Source: Schistocerca nitens
Lineage: Eukaryota; Arthropoda; Insecta; Orthoptera; Acrididae
NCBI RefSeq assembly: GCF_023898315.1
Contig: NC_064625.1
Location: 102,596,269 to 102,660,268, forward strand
Direction: 5' to 3'
DNA length: 64,000 nt
A program made the position numbers and the translations under genes. This document shows, in pieces, positions 54,590 through 63,673 of the stretch (the stretch's first letter is position 1; every line of letters starts with the position of its first letter). The notes under the pieces were generated by a model. The model saw only the letters and a list, made by a program, of their open reading frames with translations, had not been told where the DNA came from and searched no databases.

Positions 54590-55712
54590 GTAGGACCCCA
54601 CTAACAACGTTCTCAGAACTGTGTCGCGGTTAATAAAAAAGTCCTCCATTGAAGAGAGTGTACAGAAAGGTCTCTGCAATTCGGTTGCGATACCACTGAG
54701 GCTTTGTGGATTGCCCAAAATTCATAAAGAAAATGTGCCGTTAAGACCGATACCAAGTGCCATTGGTTCGCCCACCTACTCGTTAGCCAAGTTTTTGACT
54801 ATGCTGTTAAAACCACATGTGGGCCGTTAGGACTCTTATATAAAGAATTCGACACATTTCATCAGCAGATTGAATGGCATAGTGGTCCAGCCGGAGGACA
54901 TATTGGTCAGCTTCGATGTGGTATCGCTGTTTACCATAGTTCCACTTAATGATGTATTGGAACAGCTGGATAAAATTTTTCCTGCCGACATTTCAGAACT
55001 GTTGAAGTGTTGTTTGACGACCACATACATCAAGTGGAATGAACAGTTTTATGAGCAAACGGATGGCGTGGCTATGGGAAGCCCCCTAAGTCCCGTAATT
55101 GCAAACTTCTTTATGGAGAAATTCGAATAACACGCCTTAGGTACTGCCAGCAAGAAACCAAATGTATGGTTCCGATACGTGGATGACACGTTTGTGCTGT
55201 GGAGACATGGTAGGGAGGAACTAAGCCGGTTCCACGAACACCTGAACAGTATAAACACGAGAATTCAGTTTACAATGGAGGAGGAGGTAAACGGCAAATT
55301 ACATTTCCTCGATGTGCTTGTTTTTAGAAACGAAAATGGTAGTTTGGGCCACTCAGTATACCGCAAACCCATGCACACGGACCGTTATTTGCACCGGGAT
55401 TCCAACCACCACCCACAACAGAAGCGGGGTCTTATCAAGACGTTAGCGGACAGAGCTAGAAATATTTGTGAATCTGAGTTGCTCGACGCTGAGATGGAAC
55501 ATCTCCACAATGCACTAATGAAGAACGGATATTCGTCCGCCGAAATAAAACGTGCGTTGAGGCAGCCACGCAGAAATCATACTGACGTACAGACTACTGC
55601 AAAATCTAAGGTTTTCCTGCCGTTTGTTAAAAATGTAACGGAAAGAATAGGGAGGATCTTGACGAAGCGGAATATTACCGTAATTTACAAGCCCACCAGG
55701 AAGATACCTTAA
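54590..55712 (+). pseudogene. Penelope-like reverse transcriptase, with in-frame stops
   Basis: One frame carries nearly the whole region with only point stops at 54828-54830 and 55128-55130. Motifs in order are: GLPKIHKENVPLRPIPSAIGSPTY near 54710-54785 (the L-x-KIHK...PLRPI block typical of Penelope RT); ILVSFDVVSLFTIVPL near 54900-54950 (first catalytic aspartate); GVAMGSPLSPVIANFFME near 55065-55120; and RYVDDTFVLW near 55168-55200, with the YVDD catalytic pair. KLHFLDVLV and YRKPMHTDRYLH follow. A frameshift near 55700 disconnects it from the endonuclease. The core catalytic residues are intact. Confidence 0.9.
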
Positions 55713-55737
55713 GCCTGCCAAGGACGCTCGCAAACCA

Positions 55738-56178
55738 TTGGAAATAGCTGGAGTGTATAGGATCCCATGCAGTTGTGATGATGTTTATGTGGGTACCACT
55801 AAAAGAACGGTTTCTAAACGTTTGGAAGAGCACAAGGGAAATTGTAGAAGAGGAGAAACGGAACGATCAGCTGTTGCGGAGCATGCTTTCCAGCCAGGGA
55901 ACCACAATATTCGTTTCGAGGAGACGCAAGTACTAGCGGCCACAAGCGGATATTACGAAAGGCTCTACAGGGAGGCAATCGAAATCGCTAAACACCCAAA
56001 TAGTTTCAACCGAAAGGAGGAGGACGTGAAATTAAACGGTAAATGGATGCCGGTGCTAAAGAAGATGTGTACTACCCGTCCACTACTGGGTGATGGCAAC
56101 GGCGACGGACAGCGGCCAATTGTACTGACGTTTTCAAAACACGTGACGTCACGCCGCGGCGCGTACACGGAAATTTAG
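55738..56178 (+). CDS. GIY-YIG endonuclease domain of the Penelope-like element
   Basis: The open frame of 146 codons, with the sensible domain start a little upstream (KPAKDARKPLEIAGVY in the same frame from about 55710), shows GVYRIPCSCDDVYVGTTKRTVSKRLEEHK. Here GVY and YVG are the two halves of the GIY-YIG motif, the CSC lies between them, and R and H residues follow at the expected distances. ERSAVAEHAF and YERLYREAIEIAKH provide further conserved positions, including a glutamate in the REA/REAIEI helix. In Penelope-like elements this nuclease nicks target DNA for reverse transcription. It would be the C-terminal domain of the RT polyprotein. In this copy the upstream frameshift prevents that fusion. 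Confidence 0.9.
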   Translation: MEIAGVYRIPCSCDDVYVGTTKRTVSKRLEEHKGNCRRGETERSAVAEHAFQPGNHNIRFEETQVLAATSGYYERLYREAIEIAKHPNSFNRKEEDVKLNGKWMPVLKKMCTTRPLLGDGNGDGQRPIVLTFSKHVTSRRGAYTEI

Positions 56179-56235
56179 CGGCAGTCAGTAGCGAGCCAGT
56201 GGGTGTGTTGGACCTTCCATCGAGCTACGGACCCC

Positions 56236-56268
56236 CTTGAAGATGTCTCCCGCAGTCGGAGACGAAAC
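56236..56268 (+). other. hammerhead-like hairpin in the Penelope-like 3' region
   Basis: CTTGAAGAT is followed by a perfect 6-bp stem GTCTCC (56245-56250) and GGAGAC (56258-56263) with a 7-base loop, then GAAAC (56264-56268). A hammerhead ribozyme core reads CUGAUGA, stem II, GAAA. The present sequence keeps the stem and GAAA but deviates in the first box. Hammerhead motifs are known from Penelope-like elements; whether this one can cleave is doubtful. Confidence 0.45.
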
Positions 56269-56346
56269 GTTGGGAATCGACACAGAATTCATCAACCGAC
56301 CACGGCATAACAGCCCGGATAATTATAATGGACATGACTTTGTGTA

Positions 56347-56834
56347 CTGACATATCCTGTCAGATTGAAGTGGGCTTCGTCTGTCCACAAAATCTTCCAC
56401 TGCCAATCATTCTCCACTTCCATGCGAACAGGAAATTCCAAAGCAAAGGTCTCTCTTGCTGGCAGGTCAACAGGAAGCAACTCGTGCACATGATTAATTT
56501 TGAATGTATAGTTAAGAAGAATGTTCCGTAGGATTTTACGCACCGTGCTCACGAATATGTCCAATGTTCCGGCAATTATCCGAGCACTACAGGATTGCAC
56601 ACCACCACTCGTCTCCTCCTGCATTGCTGTGGCCACTGCTTCCACTGACGTCGAATCACTTCGTTTTCTCTCTCTACCAGGTTGCACACCAAAAGTACTC
56701 CTCTTTTCGAATTTCCGATTCATTTTCTCCAGACCCAAGGCAGTCACAGGACCAACACCTTTTTTCAAACCCTTCAGTGTCTGGAACTTCTGCACACCGC
56801 CGTGTGCACAGTCATCATTCTTGTAATAGAGCAT
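56347..56834 (-). pseudogene. mariner-like transposase, N-terminal half
   Basis: The minus-strand frame starts at 56834 (MLYYKNDDCAHGGVQKFQTLKGLKKG). It includes RKRSDSTSVEAVATAMQEETSGGVQSCSARIIAGTLDIFVSTVRKILRNIL, a helix-turn-helix, and ends with WKILWTDEAHFNLTGYVSTQSHVHY carrying the first catalytic aspartate (WTDEAHF). The Penelope-like insertion then cuts it at 56346. The sequence continues across the insertion into WATENSH at 54567, which in intact relatives follows directly. The first half itself shows no stop. Confidence 0.85.
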
Positions 56835-57116
56835 TACAAGCAGAGACAGTCGTGGCGAACATCGCAGACACGAAAGGAGGAAAAGCCGTCTACCCAGCGT
56901 GTTTATACCAACTTCATTGTGTCGTGCGCATGCCAGGTGTTTTCATTTACGTATTCCGACACATACAGCTCCATCTACTGATCAGTTCTTACACTATTTA
57001 TTTTTTTTAACTATATATGACCATGCAGCTTTGCTAGAATTGAAATGATAATTAAATGAACACCCTAGCTGCAAGCAGGCGTTGATACACTTCGTTGGGG
57101 ACATGTTGAAAATGTG

Positions 57117-57191
57117 TGCCCCGACCGGGACTCGAACCCGGGATCTCCTGCTTACATGGCAGACGCTCTATCCATCTGAGCCACCGCGGGC
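57117..57191 (-). tRNA. tRNA-like sequence, copy 1 (Thr-UGU-like)
   Basis: On the minus strand the 75-nt sequence has a D arm (GCTC...GAGC), an anticodon stem TCTGC/GCAGG with loop CATGTAA, and a perfect T arm (CCGGG, TTCGAGT, CCCGG). If the loop is read canonically the anticodon is UGU (threonine). Position 33 is A instead of U, and the acceptor stem (GCCCGCG against TCGGGGC) has two mismatches. It is more likely a mobile tRNA-derived repeat than a working tRNA gene. Confidence 0.55.
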
Positions 57192-57233
57192 ACAGAGGAT
57201 AGTGCGTCTGCAGGGACTTATCCCTTGCACGCT

Positions 57234-57308
57234 CCCCGCGGTGGCTCAGATGGATAGAGCGTCTGCCATGTAAGCAGGAGATCCCGGGTTCGAGTCCCGG
57301 TCGGGGCA
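57234..57308 (+). tRNA. tRNA-like sequence, copy 2
   Basis: Identical to copy 1 except that its first base is C, because this copy joins the head of the inverted copy (GCACGCTCCC then CGCGGTGGCTC). The first acceptor base pair is therefore lost, and it lacks the normal upstream leader. Confidence 0.5.
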
Positions 57309-57639
57309 CACATTTTCAACATGTCCCCAACGAAGTGTATCAACGCCTGCTTGCAGCTAGGGTGTTCATTTAATTATCATTTCAATTCTAGCAAAGCTGC
57401 ATGGTCATATATAGTTAAAATAAATATGGGTTCCCGGCCTTTGACCTTCTTGTGTGCGAACGCACACGCTATGCCCGAACTCGTACGGGACTTGGTAGAT
57501 TAATCTGCCACGAGTAATGAGTATGATGGGCAAACATCTAATAGGCGCACTACGAATGTAGTGTTGTGGACATGTTGGGAATGTGGATCTCACGGGGAGC
57601 GTGCAAGGGATAAGTCCCTGCAGACGCACTATCCTCTGT

Positions 57640-57714
57640 GCCCGCGGTGGCTCAGATGGATAGAGCGTCTGCCATGTAAGCAGGAGATCCCGGGTTCGAG
57701 TCCCGGTCGGGGCA
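57640..57714 (+). tRNA. tRNA-like sequence, copy 3
   Basis: Same 75-nt sequence as copy 1, here with the full upstream leader CACGGGGAGCGTGCAAGGGA ... CTATCCTCTGTGCCC (57589-57643). Its internal A-box (TGGCTCAGATGG) and B-box (GGTTCGAGTCC) would allow pol III transcription. Confidence 0.55.
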
Positions 57715-57924
57715 CACATTTTCAACATGTCCCCAACGAAGTGTATCAACGCCTGCTTGCAGCTAGGGTGTTCATTTAATTATCATTTCAACTATTTATT
57801 TTTCTTCCGCATTGCGTTTTCCCCCTTCTCCGATAATATTCCGTTGCAGTTTGACGTCATTCTGACCAGTGATGTTATTTCTACAGCGTTTTGAAAGTTT
57901 AACTTTAATTATAATCACCCTGTA

Positions 57925-58234
57925 CTTAGAGGTACTACCCAACCTAAAAACATGTGACGTGTAATAGCTATAATATTAGCCCGAAAATGACGTAAATACT
58001 GATATAATGTTGTTCAGTACACCAATGGAAACATCTGTATTTATACCCCCCCCCCCCCCCCACACCTTGTATATTAACGTTTACCATATCGCATGGGGAT
58101 TGCGAAAATAATTTAACGTGCATGTACGCCCTTATACTTGAGATATGCCGCATAAGAACGACGAATACCAGCATGAGACCTCCAAAAGCGCTCTTTGCAA
58201 GTTGATTTTGTGTTGCTTGAATTCCAATTGCGTT
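57925..58234. other. unrecognised sequence with a C homopolymer
   Basis: No gene was recognised. A run of 16 C lies at 58046-58061. Confidence 0.5.
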
Positions 58235-58437
58235 CTATAAGGTTCCGCATTTCGGCATAATGATCAGAATATGAGCGCACGGAATATTATAGAAACTGTG
58301 TGATTCAGCTGGAGAGTTTCCAGCAGAAAGAACCCGTCTTCTCATTTTTAACAGAGCGCAGTCTTCAGACGCAAAATTAACTTTGGGTGTACGCCAAAAC
58401 AGTGTTACAGGGTCATTACTTTCCACAATGTATTTAA

Positions 58438-59209
58438 GGGGGTAGGACGTCAAACGGGACGACTTGGAGCAGGAGAAACACCACAGGGCATTTTAATTTC
58501 CACTGTCTATACTTTTAAAAATAAATTCATAAAACTTTGTCAGAATGACCAGAAAAGATTCAGGATTTACACTTACAGTGGTGGAAGTTCAAAAATATAA
58601 GAAAATAATTTATTTTTTTGACATTTGTATTTCACCTTTTTTCACTTACCATTGGCTGCATTTGTTGCTATAGGTACACTTTTCTTCATAAGTAAGGGAG
58701 ATTCTTCGATGAATTTTGCACAGCATACAAACCATACTTACAGGTGTATGAAACTCTACAATTTTCCAAATCTATTAAAAATTGTGGTAAAATTGAGGTA
58801 ATTAACTATAAAATTTGAGTTTTTTTTCTAAACATGAAGTTTAAAATATAACAGCACATTCATTTTTTCATAAATTAAATAATTTCTAGAGTTACATACA
58901 CCTGTAAGTATGATTTGTATGCTGTGCAAAATTCATCGAAGAATCTCTCTTACTTATGAAGAAACGTGTACCTATAGCAACAAACGCAGGCAATAGAAAT
59001 GAAAAAATGATGCACTTTCACATGTAAAAAACAAAAATTATTTTGTTATGTTTCTGAACTTCCACTGCTATGATTGTGAATCCTGAATCCTTCCTGGTCA
59101 TGCTGACAAAGTTTTATGAATTTATTTTTAAAAGTATAGACAGTGGAAATTAAAATGCCCTGTGGTGTCTCTCTTGCACCAAGACGGCCCGTTTGACGTC
59201 CTACCCCCC
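58438..59209. mobile_element. palindromic TTAA-flanked MITE
   Basis: Termini GGGGGTAGGACGTCAAACGG (58438) and its complement (to 59209) are flanked by TTAA (58434-58437, 59210-59213). Nearly the whole 772 bp folds on itself. For example CATTTTAATTTCCACTGTCTATAC (58490) is mirrored at 59135, and GATTCTTCGATGAATTTTGCA (58700) at 58930. It has no coding capacity. It sits in the LINE, whose reading context continues across it. Confidence 0.92.
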
Positions 59210-59213
59210 TTAA

Positions 59214-60125
59214 ATGATCTAGTGGCTAACGTCGCTATTTCGATGACGCTTTTCGTTGATGGTGTTGTTGTAAGCAGAGAAGTCACAAGGATAGAAAATT
59301 GTAGCGAAGTGCAGGTAGACCTGCACCGGATCGATGCTTGGTGCAATGATCAGCAGTTGATCTTCAGCGTTAAGAAATCAATATGTTGTGCATAAATAAG
59401 CAGAAAGATTAATTATTGTATGATTACTCGATTTCAGCCAACGGCCTTGACGCTGTGGTAACACCGCTTCCCGTCAGATCACCGAAGTTAAGCGCTGTCG
59501 GGCTGGGCTAGCACTTGGATGGGTGACCATCCGGTTTGCCAAGCTCTGTTGGCACGTGGGGTGCACTCAGCCCTTGTGAGGCAAACTGAGGAGCTACTTG
59601 ATAGAGAAGTAGCGGCTCCGGTCTCGGAAACTGATATACGACCGGGAGAGCAGTGTGCTGACCACATGCCCCTCCATGTCCGCAGCCAGTGACGCCTGTG
59701 GGCTGAGGATGACACGGCGGCCAGTCGGTTGCTTTGGGCTTTCATGGCCTGTGCGGGAGGAGAGAGTTTACTCGATTTCAGAACAGTCACTGGGAGCAGT
59801 CACATCCATAAAATATCTAAGATATGTGTGCAGAACGAGTTAAAGTGGAACGACAACACAGAACTAGATTCCACAATGAGATCCAATGGAAGATCTTCAG
59901 AAAGTGCAGACCATCCACAGAGGAGATACCTTCCAAAACATTCGTTCAGTAGTACTTGAGTATTGCTCGTCAATTTGGGATCCTTAACAGATACAACTGA
60001 TAGAGGAAGTAGAAGAGATCCAAAGAAGAGCAGCTCGTTTCTTTACAGGTCCACTTAGTAAGAACGCAAGCGTAACGGAGGTGCTTAGCGAAGTCCAGTG
60101 TCTAGACGCTGCGAGAGAGACGTTC
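59214..60125 (+). pseudogene. LINE reverse transcriptase C-terminal part
   Basis: Translation shows NDLVANVAISMTLFVDGVVVSREVTRIENC, where the FADD catalytic box has decayed to FVDG, followed by EVQVDLHRIDAWCNDQQLIFSVKKS, a block typical of this RT family. After the SINE the sequence resumes with HKISKICVQNELKWNDN-like text, then LEYCSSIWDP and EEIQRRAARFFTGPLSKNASVTE. Frameshifts and stops separate these. The catalytic aspartate pair is damaged, so the RT is inactive. Confidence 0.75.
59438..59767 (+). repeat. 5S rRNA-derived SINE (SINE3-like)
   Basis: The first 115 bp (59438-59553) is a clear 5S rRNA relative: GATCACCGAAGTTAAGC, TCGGGCTGGGCTAG and ACTTGGATGGGTGACC, the last two including the internal pol III promoter (A-box and C-box). 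A non-5S body of about 215 bp follows. A perfect 14-bp target duplication TTACTCGATTTCAG flanks it (59424-59437, 59768-59781). It interrupts the LINE. Confidence 0.93.
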
Positions 60126-60487
60126 TGCATCACGACGTGATTTACTGTAAACATTGCGAGAGTGTATATTTGTAGAACAGTGAATCAATATATTGCTTCC
60201 TCCTACCTATAGCTGACAAGAAGACCATGAAGATAAAATCAAAGAGATTGAAGCCCATACGGAGGCTTACCGGCAATCCTCCTTCCTGCGACTTATTCGC
60301 GACCAGAAAAGAAAAAGGGTGGGGGGGGGGGGGGGGGGGAGAGGAATGCAGCGGTACACAAAGTACCCTCCACCACACACCCTAAGGTGACTTCCAGTGC
60401 TTAGATGTAGATGGAACAGCAAATTCCTGTTGCCCTACCTTTGAATTTTAGCTCAATTCTCTTATACTTTAGCTACAAGTTTCAATT

Positions 60488-60535
60488 TCTTCTTTTTCTT
60501 CTTCTTCTTCTTCTTCTTCTTCTTCTTTCTCTTCT
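60488..60535. repeat. TTC microsatellite
   Basis: An almost pure run of TTC triplets with a few interruptions lies just downstream of the LINE. Confidence 0.9.
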
Positions 60536-60854
60536 TCATTTTTTATGTCAATCCGTTGCTTGACAGTAGCAATCACCCTCCCCAATGCCGCGTGTTTTAG
60601 GACACAACTTTCTTTTTCTTTTGCTACTTCAGGATGGTTTTTTTTTTTTTCCCTTCAATGATCAGATTCAGTCGTTGATACTTCGAATTTGTCAGTAGAT
60701 GTCCTAAAGAGTATTTTTTCTCATTCTAAGTGGAATAGACTACTGACGGTTTTTGTGTAAGTGGCACAGGACTTCTTCATTTGTAAAATGTTTTCCGGAG
60801 CTTGGTAGGTATGGTACAGCAACAAGCAATATTCGATGAAGAAACAAACAGACA
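60536..60854. other. unrecognised sequence
   Basis: T-rich sequence with no recognised feature. Confidence 0.4.
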
Positions 60855-61069
60855 GTCTTGGTTGCGGGGATGTATTTATTATTTACTTACCAATGACGCT
60901 TTTTGCCTGATTCAGGCATCTTCAGATTGGCTGAATATTAGATGGTGTTACGCATATGGGACGATCTATATGCTCTGTATCCCATGTACCTAAAACCATG
61001 AAGATGCCTGAATCAAGCGAAAAGCGTCGTTGGTAAATAAATAATAAATACATCCCTGGAACCGAGAAT
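60855..61069. repeat. inverted pair of Penelope-like ends
   Basis: Arms at about 60859-60925 and 61000-61065 are inverted copies. Each contains CTGAAGATGCCTGAATC-type sequence, forming a short stem GCCTG/CAGGC, then AAAAGCGTC, and the tail GGTAAATAAATAATAAATAC. This is the same CTGAAGA-hairpin-GAAA layout as in the Penelope-like element at 54578-56336. Whether it is a Penelope-like end is inferred. Confidence 0.5.
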
Positions 61070-62230
61070 GATTGTTTGTTTTTTTATTCTTCTCTCGCCG
61101 ACAGCACTGTCCATAGTATTTTGAGGGAACAACAATAGCTGCACTTTTTAAATACCTGCATATTTTTGCTGATGCAGGCTGTTAACGTTCAGCCTCCCAT
61201 TCTATTCGGAAGGAAGGACCATTTTATGAATCGGACTCAGATTCATGTTGCAATCCCTATTAATAAGAATTTGTTGAAATTTCACAAAGGTACTGTGAAC
61301 GTACTCTGTCCCACGCGATCATGACGTTGAAGAATGACCGTTGTGGTCTTCTCTTGTGTTTCCATTTGTTTATTGTCAGCTTCAGCATTTGGACGAGTTA
61401 CTTTACGCCGGGTACCTGCCCTGTGTACAAGAAAGTGAAAATCAGTTCTGCGTTACGTTATTAACAACGTAATGATTACCTCGATGCTAACTGTGATACG
61501 TTTTTGAACAGGTCTTGAGGAAGGGCAGTGGATTACAGAATAAAAAAATATAGGGTGATGTTTCAAAAAACTTACCGGAGTCTGTATTTCAGCAGTGAAA
61601 CAAAGTGACAAGAATGGCAGTAAAACTAGTTAATGTTCCCTGGTAGTTAAACAACAATTGCCTGTTACATTTTTTTATTTTGCTTCTGGGTAAAACGTTT
61701 TTGGAGAGGTCAAGATAAACGGGCAACCCTCTATTTTGTGAACATCAATGCTCCTGTAAGACTCCCTTGTTGTAAGCCTAGAATTACTTTTACATCTGAA
61801 GATTTGTCTCCGCTAAATATATACTTTATGTCTTAAATAAATACTTTGATATGTTGTATGAAAGAACTTTTTCATACATGCCTTCAAAAGCTGCTGTTAA
61901 TTGAAGCACTGTTTTCCTCCGACCTATTTCGAGTTATCGTCATCATCTAGCAGACTTTACAGATCAAAGTGGTGCCAACAATGAGTGTGTGAATGTAATG
62001 TAGCTCAGTTATAGAATTATCACAGTAGAAGCAAGTTGGCATGGTGTATGGCACCATATCATGCAGCAACAAAATAAAAGTGAATTGGGGCTCGATGTTC
62101 CGCCTATTTATGTCTTGGACAGATTGTATAGAACTGCTCAATACTAAACATATTTCGTTGTTCATATCAGTACAGTTTCACTGTGTAATACTTCAGAACG
62201 GAGATTAGATTGCTGTATGTAGCATTTAAA
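61070..62230. other. mostly unrecognised; weak Penelope-like terminal motif
   Basis: No gene was recognised. On the minus strand around 61925-61960 is GATGATGACGATAACTCGAAAT, a weak version of the terminal motif seen elsewhere. Confidence 0.35.
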
Positions 62231-62373
62231 AAAAATTACTGTAAAAACAGTTTGACATATAATTTAAAATATCATGTTGTAAAACCTTCTAGCCACCTGT
62301 CTTCTTGTAATATTTACGATCTTCAATAAAACATGCATTTAAATTTCAAGATTTTAAACATGGCTGCAGCAGC

Positions 62374-63525
62374 AACTGTTAAAATTCTTCACAATAAATG
62401 GATGACAGCCAAAAACAGTTGCAGGATAAAAATTTTTTATTAAAATTCTTGACCTGGTTTCGGTACATATAAATATACCTTCATCAGAAGTAAAACTTCC
62501 TGAACAGAAAGACACATTCATTAGAAAAGCCATATCAACTAAAGTGAGAAACAGAAGCTTAAGTAACGGTGAAATTACCAAAGTAATACAGGCACAAATC
62601 TTTAGTACTTACTAAAATTACATCATGGCTGACTAGTAGTTATTTTCTTGCTTGTTGATGCCGGTGAAATGCGCTTTTCCTGTCTTGTTGGGATTCTACG
62701 TATTTTGATGTTTGTTAGTTATGAATTTCAATGTGTATGTGTGGTTAAATGACTACTATGTTTTATTCATAATGACAGATGGTTTCGTTTTATTATAACA
62801 TTTTTGGTTGTTTCGCTAGTATGTATTTCACTGCCTACGTTACGCGAGACTCTCGCGCATTACACTAGTGCCCTCTCTCGTTAGATGTTCCAAGCGCAAG
62901 CTTTATCCGTTTGACACTAGGACACAGGTAAATTGGTTCTATATTTCTATTTTACATAAATGTCTTTAATTGGCCTGATACGTTTTATTTATTAAGACAG
63001 AGTTTGAATTAACAAAACCTTTAATAATTTTTGATGCGCTTATGTACGTATTCATGGGTTTTTAATATGCGCGAGTCTGGCACATGCAAGTGCCCTCTCT
63101 CGGCGAAACCATCTGCCCTAGTGCTCTTACACTCGTGTCTCAATAGTTCACAAGCGAAGTAATGGTGCTAAACTGTTCGCTTTGACCCTGTGCCCATTAC
63201 ACATGTTATACAAATGGAGATGATATCTTAATTACTGACGACGCCTTTGGCATAATTGTTTTATTATTCTCCATTGCATGATGTAATTTTAGTAAGTACT
63301 AAAGATTTGTGCCTGTATTACTTTGGTAATTTCACCGTTACTTAAGCTTCTGTTTCTCACTTTAGTTGATATGGCTTTTCTAATGAATGTGTCTTTCTGT
63401 TCAGGAAGTTTCACTTCTGATGAAGGTATATTTATATGTACCGAAACCAGGTCAAGAATTTTAATAAAAAAATTTTATCCTACAACTGTTTTTGGCTGTC
63501 ATCCTTTTATCATGCATTTAACAGC
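62374..63525. repeat. large inverted repeat with Penelope-like ends
   Basis: The arms 62374-62627 and 63278-63525 are about 250 bp each and closely similar, separated by a 650-bp unrecognised spacer. The right arm reads CTGATGA (63417-63423), then A, a stem GGTATAT/ATGTACC (63425-63442) and GAAAC (63443-63447), a near-match to a hammerhead ribozyme core. Outside the arms, 62246-62310 and 63523-63590 are direct repeats of each other (CAGTTTGACAT, AATTTAAAATAT, CTTCTT). Confidence 0.8.
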
Positions 63526-63673
63526 AGTTTGACATGGAATTTAAAATATGCTGCTATAAAACCTACCAGGCACCAATCTTCTTATGAAAACTTTCTTTAA
63601 GAAACTTTGACACTACCATTACTTTATCCTACTGTGTATTAGTAGACTGTGTCGTAAATATGACACCATATTA

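Larger units (their letters stand above)
54578..56336 (+). mobile_element. Penelope-like element (RT plus GIY-YIG), 5'-truncated
   Basis: This 1759-bp insertion is flanked by a perfect 10-bp target duplication ACTTTGTGTA (54568-54577 and 56337-56346) within the mariner-like transposase. It encodes a Penelope-type reverse transcriptase followed by a GIY-YIG endonuclease, the diagnostic combination for Penelope-like elements. A terminal region with a hammerhead-like hairpin (56236-56268) follows. The 5' part of the RT gene and any upstream terminal repeat are missing, consistent with truncated reverse transcription. Confidence 0.92.
57006..57790. repeat. head-to-head cluster of tRNA-like repeats
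   Basis: A 785-bp block lies between 13-bp direct repeats ACTATTTATTTTT (56993-57005, 57791-57803), so it arrived as a unit. It contains three copies of a tRNA-like sequence. The first (minus) and second (plus) form a near-perfect palindrome with arms of about 185 bp (57003-57190 and 57236-57424) around a 45-bp centre. The second and third are direct repeats 406 bp apart. Each tRNA-like part is followed by the same tail, including TTTTCAACATGTCCCCAACG and GCAGCTAGGGTGTTCATTTA. Confidence 0.85.
50805..57922 (-). mobile_element. mariner-like transposon expanded by nested insertions
   Basis: The termini CAGCGTGATTATAATTAAAG (50805) and CTTTAATTATAATCACCCTG (to 57922) are inverted repeats flanked by TA (50803-50804, 57923-57924). 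The repeat continues inward: sequence starting at GTTAAACTTTCAAACCGCTG (53492) mirrors the right arm (about 57800-57900) for over 100 bp, showing that the left end was separated from its arm by an insertion at 50829-53491. The transposase (minus strand) is in two parts around a Penelope-like insertion. A tRNA-like cluster sits in the right arm. Without insertions the element would be near 2 kb. Confidence 0.85.
58235..60413 (+). mobile_element. LINE fragment split by a MITE and a 5S-derived SINE
   Basis: Three collinear LINE parts occur: 58235-58433 (GGTTCCGCATTTCGGCATAATGATC and CAAAACAGTGTTACAGGGTCAT), 59214-59423 and 59782-60413. The last part contains the tail GACCATGAAGATAAAATCAAAGAGATTGA-type sequence and ends near CTTAGATGTAGATGG, where a simple repeat tail is usual. 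The family resembles a grasshopper LINE I remember. The 5' end is truncated. A run of about 19 G lies inside it at 60321-60339. Confidence 0.75.

Noticed and set aside
57052-57779. Open frames through the tRNA-like repeats
   Set aside because: They translate the tRNA-like sequence and tails (with PGLEPGIS- and SSPGRG-type peptides often seen when tRNAs are translated) and are not genes.
63417-63447. A functional hammerhead ribozyme
   Set aside because: The CTGATGA and GAAA boxes and stem II are present, but an extra A precedes the stem and no cleavage-site strand was found where stem I would require it, so I report it only as a hammerhead-like motif.
62354-63532. Identical 75- and 69-codon frames in the inverted arms
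   Set aside because: They are the same noncoding terminal repeat read twice. The frame has no domain and includes the structural motif.
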